From: Corynebacterium tuberculostearicum SK141
Lineage (GTDB): Bacteria; Actinomycetota; Actinomycetes; Mycobacteriales; Mycobacteriaceae
Assembly: GCF_000175635.1 (NCBI RefSeq)
Contig: NZ_ACVP01000003.1
Location: 62,001 to 126,000, forward strand
Length of the DNA stretch: 64,000 nucleotides
Direction of reading: 5' to 3'
The notes under the pieces were generated by a model that was not told where the DNA came from, made no database searches, and was given only the letters and a program-made list of their open reading frames with translations. Made by a program: the position numbers and the translations under genes. Below are positions 8,639 through 17,262 of the stretch, in pieces (position 1 is the first letter of the stretch; each line of letters starts with the position of its first letter).

Positions 8639-9688
8639 CTACGCGCGGTCAGCGGCGGGGCTTTCGGGCGCCTTATCCTGCACGATGGTTACGCCAGACT
8701 TGCGCGAACCGTGGACGCGGTAGGCGGCCGCGACGCGCTCCGGATAATCCGGGGCATGGAAATCCGCATGGGCGGCTTCCTCGGCGTTTTCGGCTTCCAA
8801 TTCCGCCGCACGCGCACGCCTGGTGCGCAACGCGCCACGGATGGTGGCGGCTACGCCGGCCGCGACCACGACCGCGATGACAACCGGGGTAACTGCTGCA
8901 GGCACTGCCCAGCCAAAGTACGTCTCGGCACCGCCGATCACCTTGCTGATGTTCAGGCCAACGATGGCGGTGCCCACCAGTCCGCCGAGTAGGATCGGGT
9001 TGATGCGGGAGATGAGCCACGCGGCGATGGGCGCGGTGATGGCACCGCCGATGAGCAGGGCAATGACTGCGGCCAAGTTGGCGACGATATCGTGCCAGAG
9101 ACCGACGATAAAGCCTGCGGTGGCGCCGAAGGTCACCAGGAACTCGGCGGCGTTGACCGTACCCACGATGCGGCGCGGCTGCTCGCGGCCGATGGCCATG
9201 AGCGTGGAAGTCGACACCGGGCCCCAACCGCCGCCACCGGTGGAATCGACGAATCCGCCCACAAGGCCCAGTCCGGCCAGAAACGGCGTGGAGTGAGTGC
9301 GCTTATAGGCGGAGCCACGGCGGCGTGGTTGGGAGAAACGCCAAATGAGGTTGGCGCCGATGCCCACCAGGATGAGTGCGGTCACCGGCGCGGCCGCCGC
9401 GGTGGAGATATTCGACAACAACGTAGCGCCCAAAAAGGCGGCGATCCCGCCCGGCACGCCGAGACGGACCACGGTTTTCCAATCCACGTTGCCAAAGCGC
9501 GCGTGGCTCAATCCAGAAATGGCCGTGGTACCAAGCTCGGCGGTATGAACGACGGCCGAGGCCTGCGCGGGACCGAGGCCCGCCAGCAACAACATCGTGG
9601 TGGAGGTGACGCCAAAGCCCATGCCGATGCCACCGTCCACGAGGTTGGCGGCCGCACCGGCGAGCGCGATGAGGATGAGGGTTAGCAT
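8639..9688 (-). CDS. cysZ: TauE/SafE-family permease, CysZ-like
   Basis: A polytopic membrane protein of 349 residues with about eight hydrophobic segments. It has the family signature near the N-terminus (VDGGIGMGFGVT) and a repeat near 160-175 (VDSTGGGGWGP). Family members export sulfite or organosulfonates, or import sulfate; C. glutamicum CysZ sits in the equivalent cluster and is proposed to take up sulfate. The frame extends to 9874, but that extension is basic low-complexity shadow of the upstream gene. The ATG at 9688 overlaps the upstream stop by 7 nt, as expected in an operon. Direction of transport is not shown by sequence. Confidence 0.85.
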   Translation of the reverse strand: MLTLILIALAGAAANLVDGGIGMGFGVTSTTMLLLAGLGPAQASAVVHTAELGTTAISGLSHARFGNVDWKTVVRLGVPGGIAAFLGATLLSNISTAAAAPVTALILVGIGANLIWRFSQPRRRGSAYKRTHSTPFLAGLGLVGGFVDSTGGGGWGPVSTSTLMAIGREQPRRIVGTVNAAEFLVTFGATAGFIVGLWHDIVANLAAVIALLIGGAITAPIAAWLISRINPILLGGLVGTAIVGLNISKVIGGAETYFGWAVPAAVTPVVIAVVVAAGVAATIRGALRTRRARAAELEAENAEEAAHADFHAPDYPERVAAAYRVHGSRKSGVTIVQDKAPESPAADRA

Positions 9689-10368
9689 GGCGCGAACACC
9701 TCCTGTGTGGTGCGGCGGGCGTGGTGAAAGCGATCTGCGACGAGGCCCGCGAGGTCGGTTCCTAGCGGGCGGTCGACGGTTGCGGGAACGCCCGCCAGCC
9801 GGTCTAAGAGCAGGCCCTCGGTCACGAAGAGCGGAATAACGCGTACGCGAGCGGGGTCTTGATGCTCGCGGCACAGGGACACGATCCCTTCGCGACCACC
9901 GCGGGTGGCAAATTCCACCGTCGTAGGCACGCCGGTGAGCGCGAAGGTGCGGTGGGCGAGCTCACGGATGGCATCGTTAGCCGCGGTATCGGAGGAACCG
10001 ACGGAGTAGATGACCACATGGGTATCGCCAGGCCGAGTACGGGAGGCGAGCACGCGGGCGAGGTCCTCGCCGGTGCCGAGCCCAGGGGCAAGGTGGAGGG
10101 AAAGGTGGGAGGTTTGGGCGGCGTCGGCAAGCGCGCGCGGGACGTCCACGCGCTGGTGGTAGCCCTGGGTAAAAAGCAGCGGAACTACAACGGCCTCGGT
10201 CTCCCCTAGCTGGACGAGCTCGAGCGCGGCCGTGGTGAGGTCGGGCTCGTTGAATTCCAGGTGCGCCGCGCGGGCTGGGCGCAGACCCGTGGCCTGGGTC
10301 AGGCGCTCAATGCCGGCCGCGGCACCCGGATGCCGCGAACCGTGGGACAGGGTAATAAGTGCGGGCAT
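9682..10368 (-). CDS. CbiX/SirB-type sirohydrochlorin chelatase (CysY-like)
   Basis: A 228-residue protein with two CbiX-like halves. The first carries the N-terminal metal-site His in LSHGSRHPG and a second His in LLFTQGYHQRV, the second the equivalent PLFVTEGLL. Such enzymes insert Fe(II) or Co(II) into sirohydrochlorin to give siroheme or a cobalamin precursor. In this cluster the expected product is siroheme for CysI, matching cysY of the C. glutamicum cluster. It begins 11 nt after cysX and overlaps cysZ. Confidence 0.85.
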   Translation of the reverse strand: MPALITLSHGSRHPGAAAGIERLTQATGLRPARAAHLEFNEPDLTTAALELVQLGETEAVVVPLLFTQGYHQRVDVPRALADAAQTSHLSLHLAPGLGTGEDLARVLASRTRPGDTHVVIYSVGSSDTAANDAIRELAHRTFALTGVPTTVEFATRGGREGIVSLCREHQDPARVRVIPLFVTEGLLLDRLAGVPATVDRPLGTDLAGLVADRFHHARRTTQEVFAPC

Positions 10369-10379
10369 GGGGCGAATCC

Positions 10380-10631
10380 TTAAGCCTGCGGTGCCGTGGA
10401 GTGTCCGCGGCGGGCAAGCGAGCGCTTAAGGGCCTCGTTGGAAGACACGGCCGGTGCGGGGGCTACCGGGGCATCGTCTTGGCCGTGAAAGCGCACGGAG
10501 AAAATCCGCAGGCATTCCTGGCACTTCCAGGCAAAGTCATCTTCCTCATCCGGGAAGAGATCGGTGCCGGCGCAATACGGGCAGAAGCTGGGATGATTGC
10601 GGTTGGGATTGGGCTGGCGGCGAAAATTCAC
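10380..10631 (-). CDS. cysX: CysX-like small zinc-ribbon/ferredoxin-like protein
   Basis: An 83-residue basic protein with two Cys pairs, SFCPYC (Cys17 and Cys20) and KCQEC (about Cys37 and Cys40), spaced like a rubredoxin or zinc ribbon. The tail is Ala/Pro-rich with a basic end. In C. glutamicum the small cysX product is proposed to carry electrons from Fpr2 to sulfite reductase. The start overlaps the cysI stop by 4 nt (ATGA), indicating translational coupling. Whether it binds Fe, an Fe-S cluster or Zn cannot be told here. Confidence 0.8.
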   Translation of the reverse strand: MNFRRQPNPNRNHPSFCPYCAGTDLFPDEEDDFAWKCQECLRIFSVRFHGQDDAPVAPAPAVSSNEALKRSLARRGHSTAPQA

Positions 10632-12304
10632 TGCAAGTCCTCCTCCTTGGCACGCAAGACCCAGTGGCGGAATTGCTCGCCGTCCTCGCGCTGCTCTTTG
10701 TACTTATTGACCAAGCGAATGACATATTCGGGCACCTCATCGGCGACGACCTTGTGGCCGCGCAGTTTGCGGCCCCAGTCCGGGGACAGGCCAAGGGCGC
10801 CACCCAGGTGGACCTGGAAACCCTCGACGCGGTTGCCCTCGGAATCGGTAACAATCTGGCCCTTCAGGCCGATGTCCGATACCTGCGAACGCGCACAGGC
10901 GTTGGGGCAGCCGTTGAGCGCGATGGAGATCGGCACGTCCAGATCGCCCAAGGTGTCTTCCAGGATGTCCACCAACTCGATGGCGCGGGCCTTCGTGGTC
11001 ACGTGCGCGAGCTTGCAGAACTCCAGGCCGGTGCAGGAAATGACGCCGCGGCGGAATTCGGACGGCTGGGAGTATAGACCGGTCTCATCGAGCGCGCGGG
11101 AGAGCGCCGGAATGTCTTCTTCCTCCACATCGAGGAAGAGCAATTCCTTCATCGGGGTGGTGCGGATGCGGCTGATACCGAACTTCTCGGCCACGTCCGC
11201 GATGGCGATGAGCTGCTCGCCGGTGGCGTGGCCCACGGTGGGTTTTACGCCGACGTAGAACTTGCCATCCTTCTGGCGGTGCACGCCAAGATGATCGCGG
11301 GAGCCAGGCTCGACCTCCAGAGGGATACCATCCAACAGCGGCTTGTCCAGGTATTCCTCCTCCAGCACTTGGCGGAACTTTTCGATGCCCCACTTGGCTA
11401 CCAAGAACTTCAGGCGGGCACGGTTGCGATTGCGGCGGAAGCCGTAGTCTCGGAAGATGCCGACCACACCGGCCCAGACCTCCGGCACGCGCTCGAGGGG
11501 AACCCAGGCGCCGAGGGACTGCGAGAGCATCGGGTTGGTGGACAGGCCGCCGCCAACGAAGCAATCGAATCCCGGGCCGTATTCGGGGTGGTTCACACCC
11601 ACGAAGGCAACGTCTTGAATCTCGTGCGTGACGTCCTGGCGGGAGTTGCCGGAGATAGCGGTCTTGAATTTGCGCGGCAGGTTATGGAATTCCTCGCGCG
11701 GCAGGTAGTTATTCTTGATTTCTTCGATGGCTGGGGTGGCATCGATAATCTCGTCCTCGGCCACGCCGGCAACTGGAGAGCCCAAAATGACGCGCGGCAC
11801 ATCGCCGCAGCCCATGAGCGTGCTCAGCCCCACTGACTCGAGCTTGTCCCAGATGGTGGGCACATCCTCGATTTGAATCCAGTGCAGCTGGATATTCTGG
11901 CGGTCCGTAAAGTCCGCCGTGGAGCGGGCATAATCGCGCGAAATCTCACCCACGGCGCGCAGCTTGGCAGGATCGGCACGGCCGCCGTCGAAGCGCACGC
12001 GCATCATAAAGTACTCGTCCTGCAGCTCGGCGTTGGACAGCTTGGAGGTCATCTCGCCGCCCAAGTTCTGGTTGCGCTGAGTATAAAGGCCCAGCCACTT
12101 GAAGCGAGGGGCTAGGTCATCGGCCGGAATGGAGGAAAATCCCTGCTTGGAATAGATATCGATGACGCGCTGCTTGGCAGAAAGCCCGCCGTCTTCCTGC
12201 TTAATTACCTCATCGTTATTGAGGGGATCGGTGCCGTCAATCTTCCATTGGCCTTCGGGCTTTTTGGCGCGGGGTGTGCGCTTGGTATTAGTCGCGGTGG
12301 TCAT
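10628..12304 (-). CDS. cysI: Ferredoxin-dependent sulfite reductase
   Basis: A 558-residue siroheme/[4Fe-4S] enzyme that reduces sulfite to sulfide with six electrons. The cluster-binding cysteines are seen in CTGLEFCKLA and GCPNACAR toward the C-terminus, and two ferredoxin-like half-domains are evident. Length and motifs match actinobacterial SirA/NirA-type proteins. A nitrite reductase is the main alternative, but the coupling with cysX, the chelatase, cysZ and fpr2 argues for sulfite. The promoter region is shared with fpr2. Confidence 0.92.
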   Translation of the reverse strand: MTTATNTKRTPRAKKPEGQWKIDGTDPLNNDEVIKQEDGGLSAKQRVIDIYSKQGFSSIPADDLAPRFKWLGLYTQRNQNLGGEMTSKLSNAELQDEYFMMRVRFDGGRADPAKLRAVGEISRDYARSTADFTDRQNIQLHWIQIEDVPTIWDKLESVGLSTLMGCGDVPRVILGSPVAGVAEDEIIDATPAIEEIKNNYLPREEFHNLPRKFKTAISGNSRQDVTHEIQDVAFVGVNHPEYGPGFDCFVGGGLSTNPMLSQSLGAWVPLERVPEVWAGVVGIFRDYGFRRNRNRARLKFLVAKWGIEKFRQVLEEEYLDKPLLDGIPLEVEPGSRDHLGVHRQKDGKFYVGVKPTVGHATGEQLIAIADVAEKFGISRIRTTPMKELLFLDVEEEDIPALSRALDETGLYSQPSEFRRGVISCTGLEFCKLAHVTTKARAIELVDILEDTLGDLDVPISIALNGCPNACARSQVSDIGLKGQIVTDSEGNRVEGFQVHLGGALGLSPDWGRKLRGHKVVADEVPEYVIRLVNKYKEQREDGEQFRHWVLRAKEEDLQ

Positions 12305-12558
12305 GGTGTAGATCTCAACCTGCCTTTCCTAAGTATTGGAAGACAACCTACCCGTCTAAAATGAGCAGACAAAGCGGTCTTTTTTATTTTCAAGTCAAAA
12401 ATCGCCCTGAACTGGCCAGAAGGGAGAATATTTTTAGAATCTAATTCAACTCCTTGCCGCAAACTAGACTAAACGGTTCAATTGCCAGAAAGATAAGCCA
12501 CAAAAAATGAACCTAACGGTCTAGACCCCCGCGATTAAGAGAAAGGCATTCACGCAGT
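12305..12558. promoter_or_regulatory. Divergent cysI/fpr2 control region with McbR-like sites
   Basis: The gap holds several TAGAC/GTCTA-type half sites. They are AGAC-N9-GTCT at 12341-12357, GTCT-N9-AGAC at 12354-12370, TAGAC-N6-GTTCA at 12465-12480 and the perfect palindrome GGTCTAGACC at 12518-12527. TAGAC-N6-GTCTA is the published McbR operator form in C. glutamicum, where McbR and CysR control the fpr2-cys genes. Only the 12465 site keeps the 6-nt spacing, with two mismatches, so the assignment is tentative. Confidence 0.5.
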
Positions 12559-13914
12559 ATGAATCAGTCCTTGAAGGTAGCCGTCATCGGCGCAGGTCCG
12601 GCCGGCATCTATGCCTCCGATATCTTGGTAAAAAAGACCGGCGGCGAGGTACAGATTGACCTCATCGAACAGATGCCCGCGCCCTTCGGCCTCATCCGCT
12701 ACGGCGTAGCGCCGGACCACCCGCGCATTAAGGGCATTATCAAGTCCCTGCACCGCGTGCTCGATACCGAGCAGATTCGCCTGTTGACCAGCGTGCACAT
12801 CGGGCGTGACATCACCGTCGACGAACTGCAGCAGCACTACGATGCCGTGGTCTTTGCCACCGGCGCCGTGGGCGACCGCCACCGCGATATCCCTGGCGCG
12901 GACTTGGACGGCGTGCATGGCGCCGGCGAGTTCGTCGGCTTCTACGATGGCAACCCGCACTTTGAGCGCGACTGGGATCTCTCCGCCAAGGAGGTGGCAG
13001 TCATTGGCGTAGGCAATGTGGGCCTTGACGTCTCCCGCATCTTGGCCAAGACCGGCGATGAGCTCAAGGTCACCGAGATCCCCGATAATGTCTACGAGTC
13101 CCTAGCCAAGAACCAGGCTGAGACCGTGCGCGTCTTCGGCCGCCGCGGCCCGGCGCAGGCCAAGTTCACCCCGCAGGAGCTCAAGGAACTGGACCATTCC
13201 GAGTCCATTAATGTTGTGGTCTCCCCCGAGGACATCGACTATGACGAGGCCTCGCTGGCCGCGCGCCAGGAGAGCAAGTCCACCGACTTGGTGTGCCAGG
13301 TGCTAGAGCAGTACGCGATTCGCGATCCAAAAGAAGCGCCACACACGCTGCAGATCCACCTCTTTGAGCAGCCGGTAGAGATCTTGGGCGAGGACGGCAA
13401 GGTCAGCGGCATCAAGACCGAGCGCACCGCGCTCAACGGCGATGGCAGCGTGCACGGCACCGGAAAGTTCACGGAATGGCCGGTGCAGGCGGTTTACTTC
13501 GCCACCGGCTACCGCTCCGATGCGGTCGATGGCGTGCCCTTTAATCAGGACAAGAACGTCATCAATAACGATGGCGGCCATGTTATCGATGCGGCCGGCG
13601 CAGTGGTACCGGGCCTCTACACCACCGGGTGGATTAAGCGCGGCCCGGTGGGCCTGATTGGCAATACCAAGTCCGATGCCACGGAGACGATTGGCATGCT
13701 GCTTGCCGACGCCGCTTCTGGCACCCTCCCCTCCCCCTCCAGCGCCGCGGATATCACCGAAGTCTTTGCCGAGCGCGGTATCGATTATCTGACGTGGCAG
13801 GATTGGCAGCGCTTGGACGCGGCCGAGCGCGCCCTAGGCGAGCGCGAGGGCCGCGAGCGTAAGAAGTTTGTGGAGTGGGAGGACATGGTCTCCCACTCGC
13901 GCGCCGAAAATTAG
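12559..13914 (+). CDS. fpr2: Ferredoxin/flavodoxin-NADP reductase Fpr2 (FprA-like)
   Basis: A 451-residue FAD/NADPH oxidoreductase of the adrenodoxin-reductase type. The FAD motif VIGAGPAGIYASD is at the N-terminus. The NADP motif VIGVGNVGLDVSR near residue 153 is followed by the RRGP loop. The C-terminal GLIGNTKSDATET closes the FAD site. It passes electrons from NADPH to a ferredoxin, here probably CysX, for CysI. It is divergent from cysI, as in C. glutamicum. Its stop overlaps the convergent manB stop by 4 nt. Confidence 0.93.
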   Translation: MNQSLKVAVIGAGPAGIYASDILVKKTGGEVQIDLIEQMPAPFGLIRYGVAPDHPRIKGIIKSLHRVLDTEQIRLLTSVHIGRDITVDELQQHYDAVVFATGAVGDRHRDIPGADLDGVHGAGEFVGFYDGNPHFERDWDLSAKEVAVIGVGNVGLDVSRILAKTGDELKVTEIPDNVYESLAKNQAETVRVFGRRGPAQAKFTPQELKELDHSESINVVVSPEDIDYDEASLAARQESKSTDLVCQVLEQYAIRDPKEAPHTLQIHLFEQPVEILGEDGKVSGIKTERTALNGDGSVHGTGKFTEWPVQAVYFATGYRSDAVDGVPFNQDKNVINNDGGHVIDAAGAVVPGLYTTGWIKRGPVGLIGNTKSDATETIGMLLADAASGTLPSPSSAADITEVFAERGIDYLTWQDWQRLDAAERALGEREGRERKKFVEWEDMVSHSRAEN

Positions 13915-15287
13915 CGGCGAATGATGGCAAGGACCTCGTCGACGATGGACTGCACCTCGTCGGTGGTCTTTGCCTCTACGTTAAGGCGCAGCAGCGGCTC
14001 CGTATTGGACGCGCGCACGTTGAACCATGCCTCGGTTCCCTTGAGCTCGACGGTCACGCCATCGAGTTCATCGACGGACTCAATCTTATCCGCCAGCTCA
14101 TCCAGTACTGCCTGGGTAGCGGCCTTCTGGTCCTCCACGGTGGAGTTAATCTCGCCGGAGGCCTCGTAGCGGGAGTATTCCGCCATGAGCTCGCTCAGCG
14201 GCTTGTCGGACTGGCCCAGTGCGGCCAGCACGTGCATCGCAGCAAGCATGCCGGAATCAGCGTTCCAGAATTCCTGGAAGTAGTAGTGCGCGGAGTGCTC
14301 GCCACCGAAGGCAGCCTTGTGCTCGGCCATCTGCGCCTTGATGAAGGAGTGGCCCACACGGGTGCGCACCGGGGTACCGCCCTTTTCCTTAATGAGCTCC
14401 GGCACGGTCTTGGAGGTAATCAGGTTGTGGATGATGGTAGCGCCGGGGAACTTCTCCAGGTAACGCTCAGCCACCAGCGCACAGATGGCAGAAGGAGAAA
14501 CCGGCTGGCCCTTTTCATCCACCACGAAGCAGCGGTCCGCATCGCCGTCGAAGGCCAAGCCAATATCGGCCTTCTGATCCACGGTGAACTTCTGCAGGTC
14601 TACGAGGTTCTTCGGGTCCAAGGGGTTAGCCTCGTGGTTCGGGAAAGTGCCATCGAGCTCGAAGTACAAATCGCGGACGTCGAAAGGCAAGCCATTGAAG
14701 ACGGCCGGCACGGTGTGGCCACCCATGCCATTGGCGGCATCGACAGCTACGACGAGCGGCTTGGAATCCTCTAGCGGTACCAGCTTGCGCAGGAAGTCGG
14801 CGTAGCCGGCCAGAATCTCCTGTTCGGCAATTGCACCCTCGGTGCCAGTGAACTCCGGGGTGCCGTCGATAAGCATCTGCTTAATCTGCTCCAAGCCGGT
14901 CTCCTGGCCCACCGGTACCGCGCCGGCGCGGCAGAGCTTAATGCCGTTGTACTTGGCTGGGTTATGGGAGGCGGTAAACATAGCGCCCGCACACTCCAGG
15001 GAACCGGCGGCGTAATAAAGCTCGTCGGTAGAGGTTAGCCCCAGCAGGGTCACGTTGAGGCCCTGCGAGGTGACACCCTCAGCAAAAGCGCGCGCCAGAG
15101 ACGGCGAGGACGGGCGCATATCGTGGCCGACTGCCACGGTATTTTCGCCTTCTTCCCGCAGGATGGCGGCAAACGCGGCGCCCGTATCGCGCACGAAGTT
15201 CTCATCGATATCTTCGCCCACCACGCCACGGACGTCATAGGCCTTAATTACTGCATCAAGATGCTCACGAGTTCGCATAACCTGCAA
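13911..15287 (-). CDS. manB: Phosphomannomutase/phosphoglucomutase
   Basis: A 458-residue alpha-D-phosphohexomutase that makes mannose 1-phosphate from mannose 6-phosphate. The active-site phosphoserine loop MFTASHNPAKYNG is near residue 105. The metal loop FDGDADRC is near 245, the sugar loop FGGEHSAHYYF near 325, and the C-terminal phosphate loop RASNTEPLLRLNVEA near 430. It stands 45 nt downstream of DUF3499 on the same strand, as in Rv3258c-Rv3257c. In that genome tobH follows; here the sulfite cluster lies between. Confidence 0.94.
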   Translation of the reverse strand: MQVMRTREHLDAVIKAYDVRGVVGEDIDENFVRDTGAAFAAILREEGENTVAVGHDMRPSSPSLARAFAEGVTSQGLNVTLLGLTSTDELYYAAGSLECAGAMFTASHNPAKYNGIKLCRAGAVPVGQETGLEQIKQMLIDGTPEFTGTEGAIAEQEILAGYADFLRKLVPLEDSKPLVVAVDAANGMGGHTVPAVFNGLPFDVRDLYFELDGTFPNHEANPLDPKNLVDLQKFTVDQKADIGLAFDGDADRCFVVDEKGQPVSPSAICALVAERYLEKFPGATIIHNLITSKTVPELIKEKGGTPVRTRVGHSFIKAQMAEHKAAFGGEHSAHYYFQEFWNADSGMLAAMHVLAALGQSDKPLSELMAEYSRYEASGEINSTVEDQKAATQAVLDELADKIESVDELDGVTVELKGTEAWFNVRASNTEPLLRLNVEAKTTDEVQSIVDEVLAIIRR

Positions 15288-15332
15288 TAGTACTCCCGCC
15301 CGCTGGGAAACTACCGCACCACTGGGTTCGTG

Positions 15333-15800
15333 TCAGTCCTGTTCCGGTTCCACTGGCGCCGATTCATCGGGCACGACGGAAAGGTGCGCGCGGCGCGCCT
15401 TTTTGGCATAGGCCACGCGACGGGTGCGAAAGACCGGGTGATTCGAATTGGCAGGGTCTGCCCCATCAAAGGTGGCGGAGTAGTCGATAGGGTCTGCACC
15501 GGAGCCGGCGCTGCGGTCATCGACCAAGCCGGTAGTCACGCGACCGTCTTCCTTGACCGCCTCCGCCAAGGCCATCAGGTCATCTTCTTCGTCCAGCTCG
15601 ATGCGATCCACGCGCACCAGCTCCCAGCCCACCGGGGCGGAAATGCGGTCGCGGTGGGTGGCGCACAGATCCCAGCTGTGTGGGTTCTCCTCTTCCGCCA
15701 GCGGTCCGACGACGGCCGTCTGGTCCGCGTAAGCGTAGGTCAATGTCGCCACGGCGGGGCGGCCGCAGCCTGGGCGGGAGCAATGGCGAGAAATAGTCAC
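15333..15800 (-). CDS. DUF3499 family protein
   Basis: A 155-residue actinobacterial protein of unknown function, matching Rv3258c. The diagnostic N-terminus SRHCSRPGCGRPAVATLTY and the later HSWDLCATHRDRI carry conserved Cys and His that look like a metal site. The acidic C-terminal half is less conserved. It starts with GTG at 15800 behind a TAGACT box and without Shine-Dalgarno, suggesting a leaderless message. It precedes manB and is probably cotranscribed with it. Confidence 0.88.
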   Translation of the reverse strand: MTISRHCSRPGCGRPAVATLTYAYADQTAVVGPLAEEENPHSWDLCATHRDRISAPVGWELVRVDRIELDEEDDLMALAEAVKEDGRVTTGLVDDRSAGSGADPIDYSATFDGADPANSNHPVFRTRRVAYAKKARRAHLSVVPDESAPVEPEQD

Positions 15801-15883
15801 AGCGCATAAGTCTAAACCCTTGGTTGAGATTTAGATAGTCTTCGCCCCGGCGTGGCTCCGCTAAATCCGGCCTGCCAGCACCT

Positions 15884-15897
15884 TAGAATCAGGGTCA
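15884..15897 (+). promoter_or_regulatory. Leaderless promoter of the Rv3259-like gene
   Basis: A TAGAAT -10 box (15884-15889) is followed by 7 nt and then the ATG at 15897, so transcription would start at the A of the start codon. No Shine-Dalgarno of useful strength is present. Confidence 0.6.
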
Positions 15898-16367
15898 TGA
15901 CCGCCGCTCGCCCGCATATCCGCCCTGCCCGCGACCGCCACGGCCACGGCATGCGCGGACCACTCCTCCCCCAGCAGACCCCGCGCTACCGCAGCGCGCG
16001 CGAGCACTTCGACATGGCCGTATTGGAGGCCTATGCCCCCATCCAAAACGCCTTCGCGCCACAATTGCGGGGCCTCGACTTGGCCGTAGACACCATCCCG
16101 CGCATGCGGCTTTCGCCCGATATGACCGTGCTACCGGATGAGATTATCGCCGATGGCCCAGTCCCCCTCGGCCGCGTGGTTCCTGCCGGCGTAGATTCCG
16201 AGGGCCAGCCCACCCGCGCACGCTTGGTCATCTTCCGCATGCCCATTGAGCAACGTGCTTCTACCCCGTCCGAGCGCTCCGAGCTCCTAGGCACCGTTAT
16301 TACCGCGCTGGTGGCCAACTACCTCAACTTGGATCCAGAAGAAGTGGACCCGCGCTATAGCTGGTAG
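15897..16367 (+). CDS. Rv3259-like 'metallopeptidase family' protein lacking HExxH
   Basis: A 156-residue protein resembling the actinobacterial protein between whiB2 and DUF3499 that is usually named metallopeptidase family (zincin-like). An Arg/His-rich N-terminus (ARDRHGHGMRGPLLP) leads into a domain with LPDEIIADGPVPLGRV and ends at VDPRYSW. Where zincin-like relatives have HExxH, this protein reads LGTVITALVANYL, with no His or Glu pair, so peptidase activity is doubtful. The ATG at 15897 fits the leaderless promoter; a longer frame begins at 15852. Confidence 0.75.
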   Translation: MTAARPHIRPARDRHGHGMRGPLLPQQTPRYRSAREHFDMAVLEAYAPIQNAFAPQLRGLDLAVDTIPRMRLSPDMTVLPDEIIADGPVPLGRVVPAGVDSEGQPTRARLVIFRMPIEQRASTPSERSELLGTVITALVANYLNLDPEEVDPRYSW

Positions 16368-16397
16368 CCCCGGTAAATTTCGCGGCGCAGCAGAAAA

Positions 16398-16431
16398 GCC
16401 CCTGGCCGCACATTGCGTGTTAGCCAGGGGC
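16398..16431 (-). terminator. Intrinsic terminator after whiB
   Basis: Perfect 9-bp arms GCCCCTGGC and GCCAGGGGC with a 16-nt loop. On the minus strand TTTTCTG follows, which suits termination after the whiB stop at 16449. Confidence 0.7.
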
Positions 16432-16448
16432 CTTACTGGACACCTTAA

Positions 16449-16751
16449 TTATCCAATCTCGCGCTTGAGGCGGCGGCGCTCACGGTCAGATAGCCCGCCC
16501 CAAATACCGAAGCGCTCATCGTGCTCCAGCGCGTACTCCAAGCATTCATCGCGCACCGCGCAGGCCTGGCAAATGCGCTTGGCCTCACGGGTAGAGCCTC
16601 CCTTTTCAGGGAAGAATGCTTCAGGGTCGGTCTGCGCACACAGCGCCTGGTCCTGCCACTCCTGCTCGACGGCACCGAAGAGTTCATCGAGCGACATCTC
16701 TGCAGCAGCACCGCCACGGAGAATGGCGTTGTTATTAGCCATTTTGTCCAC
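16449..16751 (-). CDS. WhiB-family transcription factor (WhiB2/WhcD-like)
   Basis: A 100-residue [4Fe-4S] regulator. The four cluster cysteines are seen in DQALCAQ, ICQACAVRDEC, followed by the GIWGGL turn and the basic C-terminus RERRRLKREIG. The location upstream of the Rv3259-like, DUF3499 and manB genes matches WhiB2 (WhcD in C. glutamicum), which is linked to cell division. I choose the GTG at 16751 because AAAGGA lies 6 nt upstream; the ATG at 16742 would be 15 nt from it. The frame extends to 16898 without a better start. Confidence 0.9.
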   Translation of the reverse strand: MDKMANNNAILRGGAAAEMSLDELFGAVEQEWQDQALCAQTDPEAFFPEKGGSTREAKRICQACAVRDECLEYALEHDERFGIWGGLSDRERRRLKREIG

Positions 16752-17011
16752 GCCTTTTCCTTTCTCCGAGGTTGGGTAATTCTCATCAGTGCGACCGACT
16801 GTACACCACATTCCCCTTGGGTAACCCCGCCGGGATGGTGTGGAAGTAACGGCGCCGGCCGCTGTTTCTTTCACTGATGTAATTTCACACCGGATCACTA
16901 AATATCGTCAACCCGAATTGGCGGCTTCTTCGCGCTTTCCGGCAAAAACGCAGCACACGATCCCCATCCGTCACATCCGTAACAACTGATCCCCTGTGGG
17001 GGTATAGGTAG

Positions 17012-17036
17012 GGGGTACTACATGTAGTGGTACCCC
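17012..17036. promoter_or_regulatory. Palindrome ACTACATGTAGT inside a GGGGTAC/GTACCCC hairpin
   Basis: A perfect 12-bp palindrome ACTACATGTAGT (17017-17028) is nested in arms GGGGTAC (17012-17018) and GTACCCC (17030-17036); GTTTTT follows on the plus strand. It resembles NrdR-box cores, but only one copy is seen and no nrd gene is near. It could be an operator for whiB, or a terminator for an unannotated plus-strand RNA. Confidence 0.4.
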
Positions 17037-17181
17037 GTTTTTCTGTCAACAATTTTCAGGAAATCCCGGCGTGTCGCGCGCACAACCCCGCAAAGAAGGG
17101 ATCCATGCGCTTCACATCTATGAAGATTCCGCACCATGTCGGCCGGTTCGCCTAGGCGCAGCGACTGGCCCCATAAAAGAA

Positions 17182-17218
17182 AGGCCGAACCGAGGCTCTA
17201 TTTTCCTCAGTTCGGCCT
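17182..17218 (-). terminator. Terminator after the GDP-mannose pyrophosphorylase gene
   Basis: Arms AGGCCGAACCGAGG (17182-17195) and CCTCAGTTCGGCCT (17205-17218) pair with one wobble and a 9-nt loop. On the minus strand TTCTTTTAT follows. Confidence 0.7.
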
Positions 17219-17262
17219 ATCCCATCTGGGCCTAGTGCAGTGCCCAGACCACGGCGGAAGCG

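Larger units (their letters stand above)
16752..17262. other. Non-coding region upstream of whiB
   Basis: About 510 bases with no credible gene. It probably carries the whiB promoter and a long 5' region. Notable items are the hairpin/palindrome at 17012-17036 and the terminator of the upstream nucleotidyltransferase gene at 17182-17218. The stretch 16985-17040 is unusually rich in G-runs and C-runs. Confidence 0.6.
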
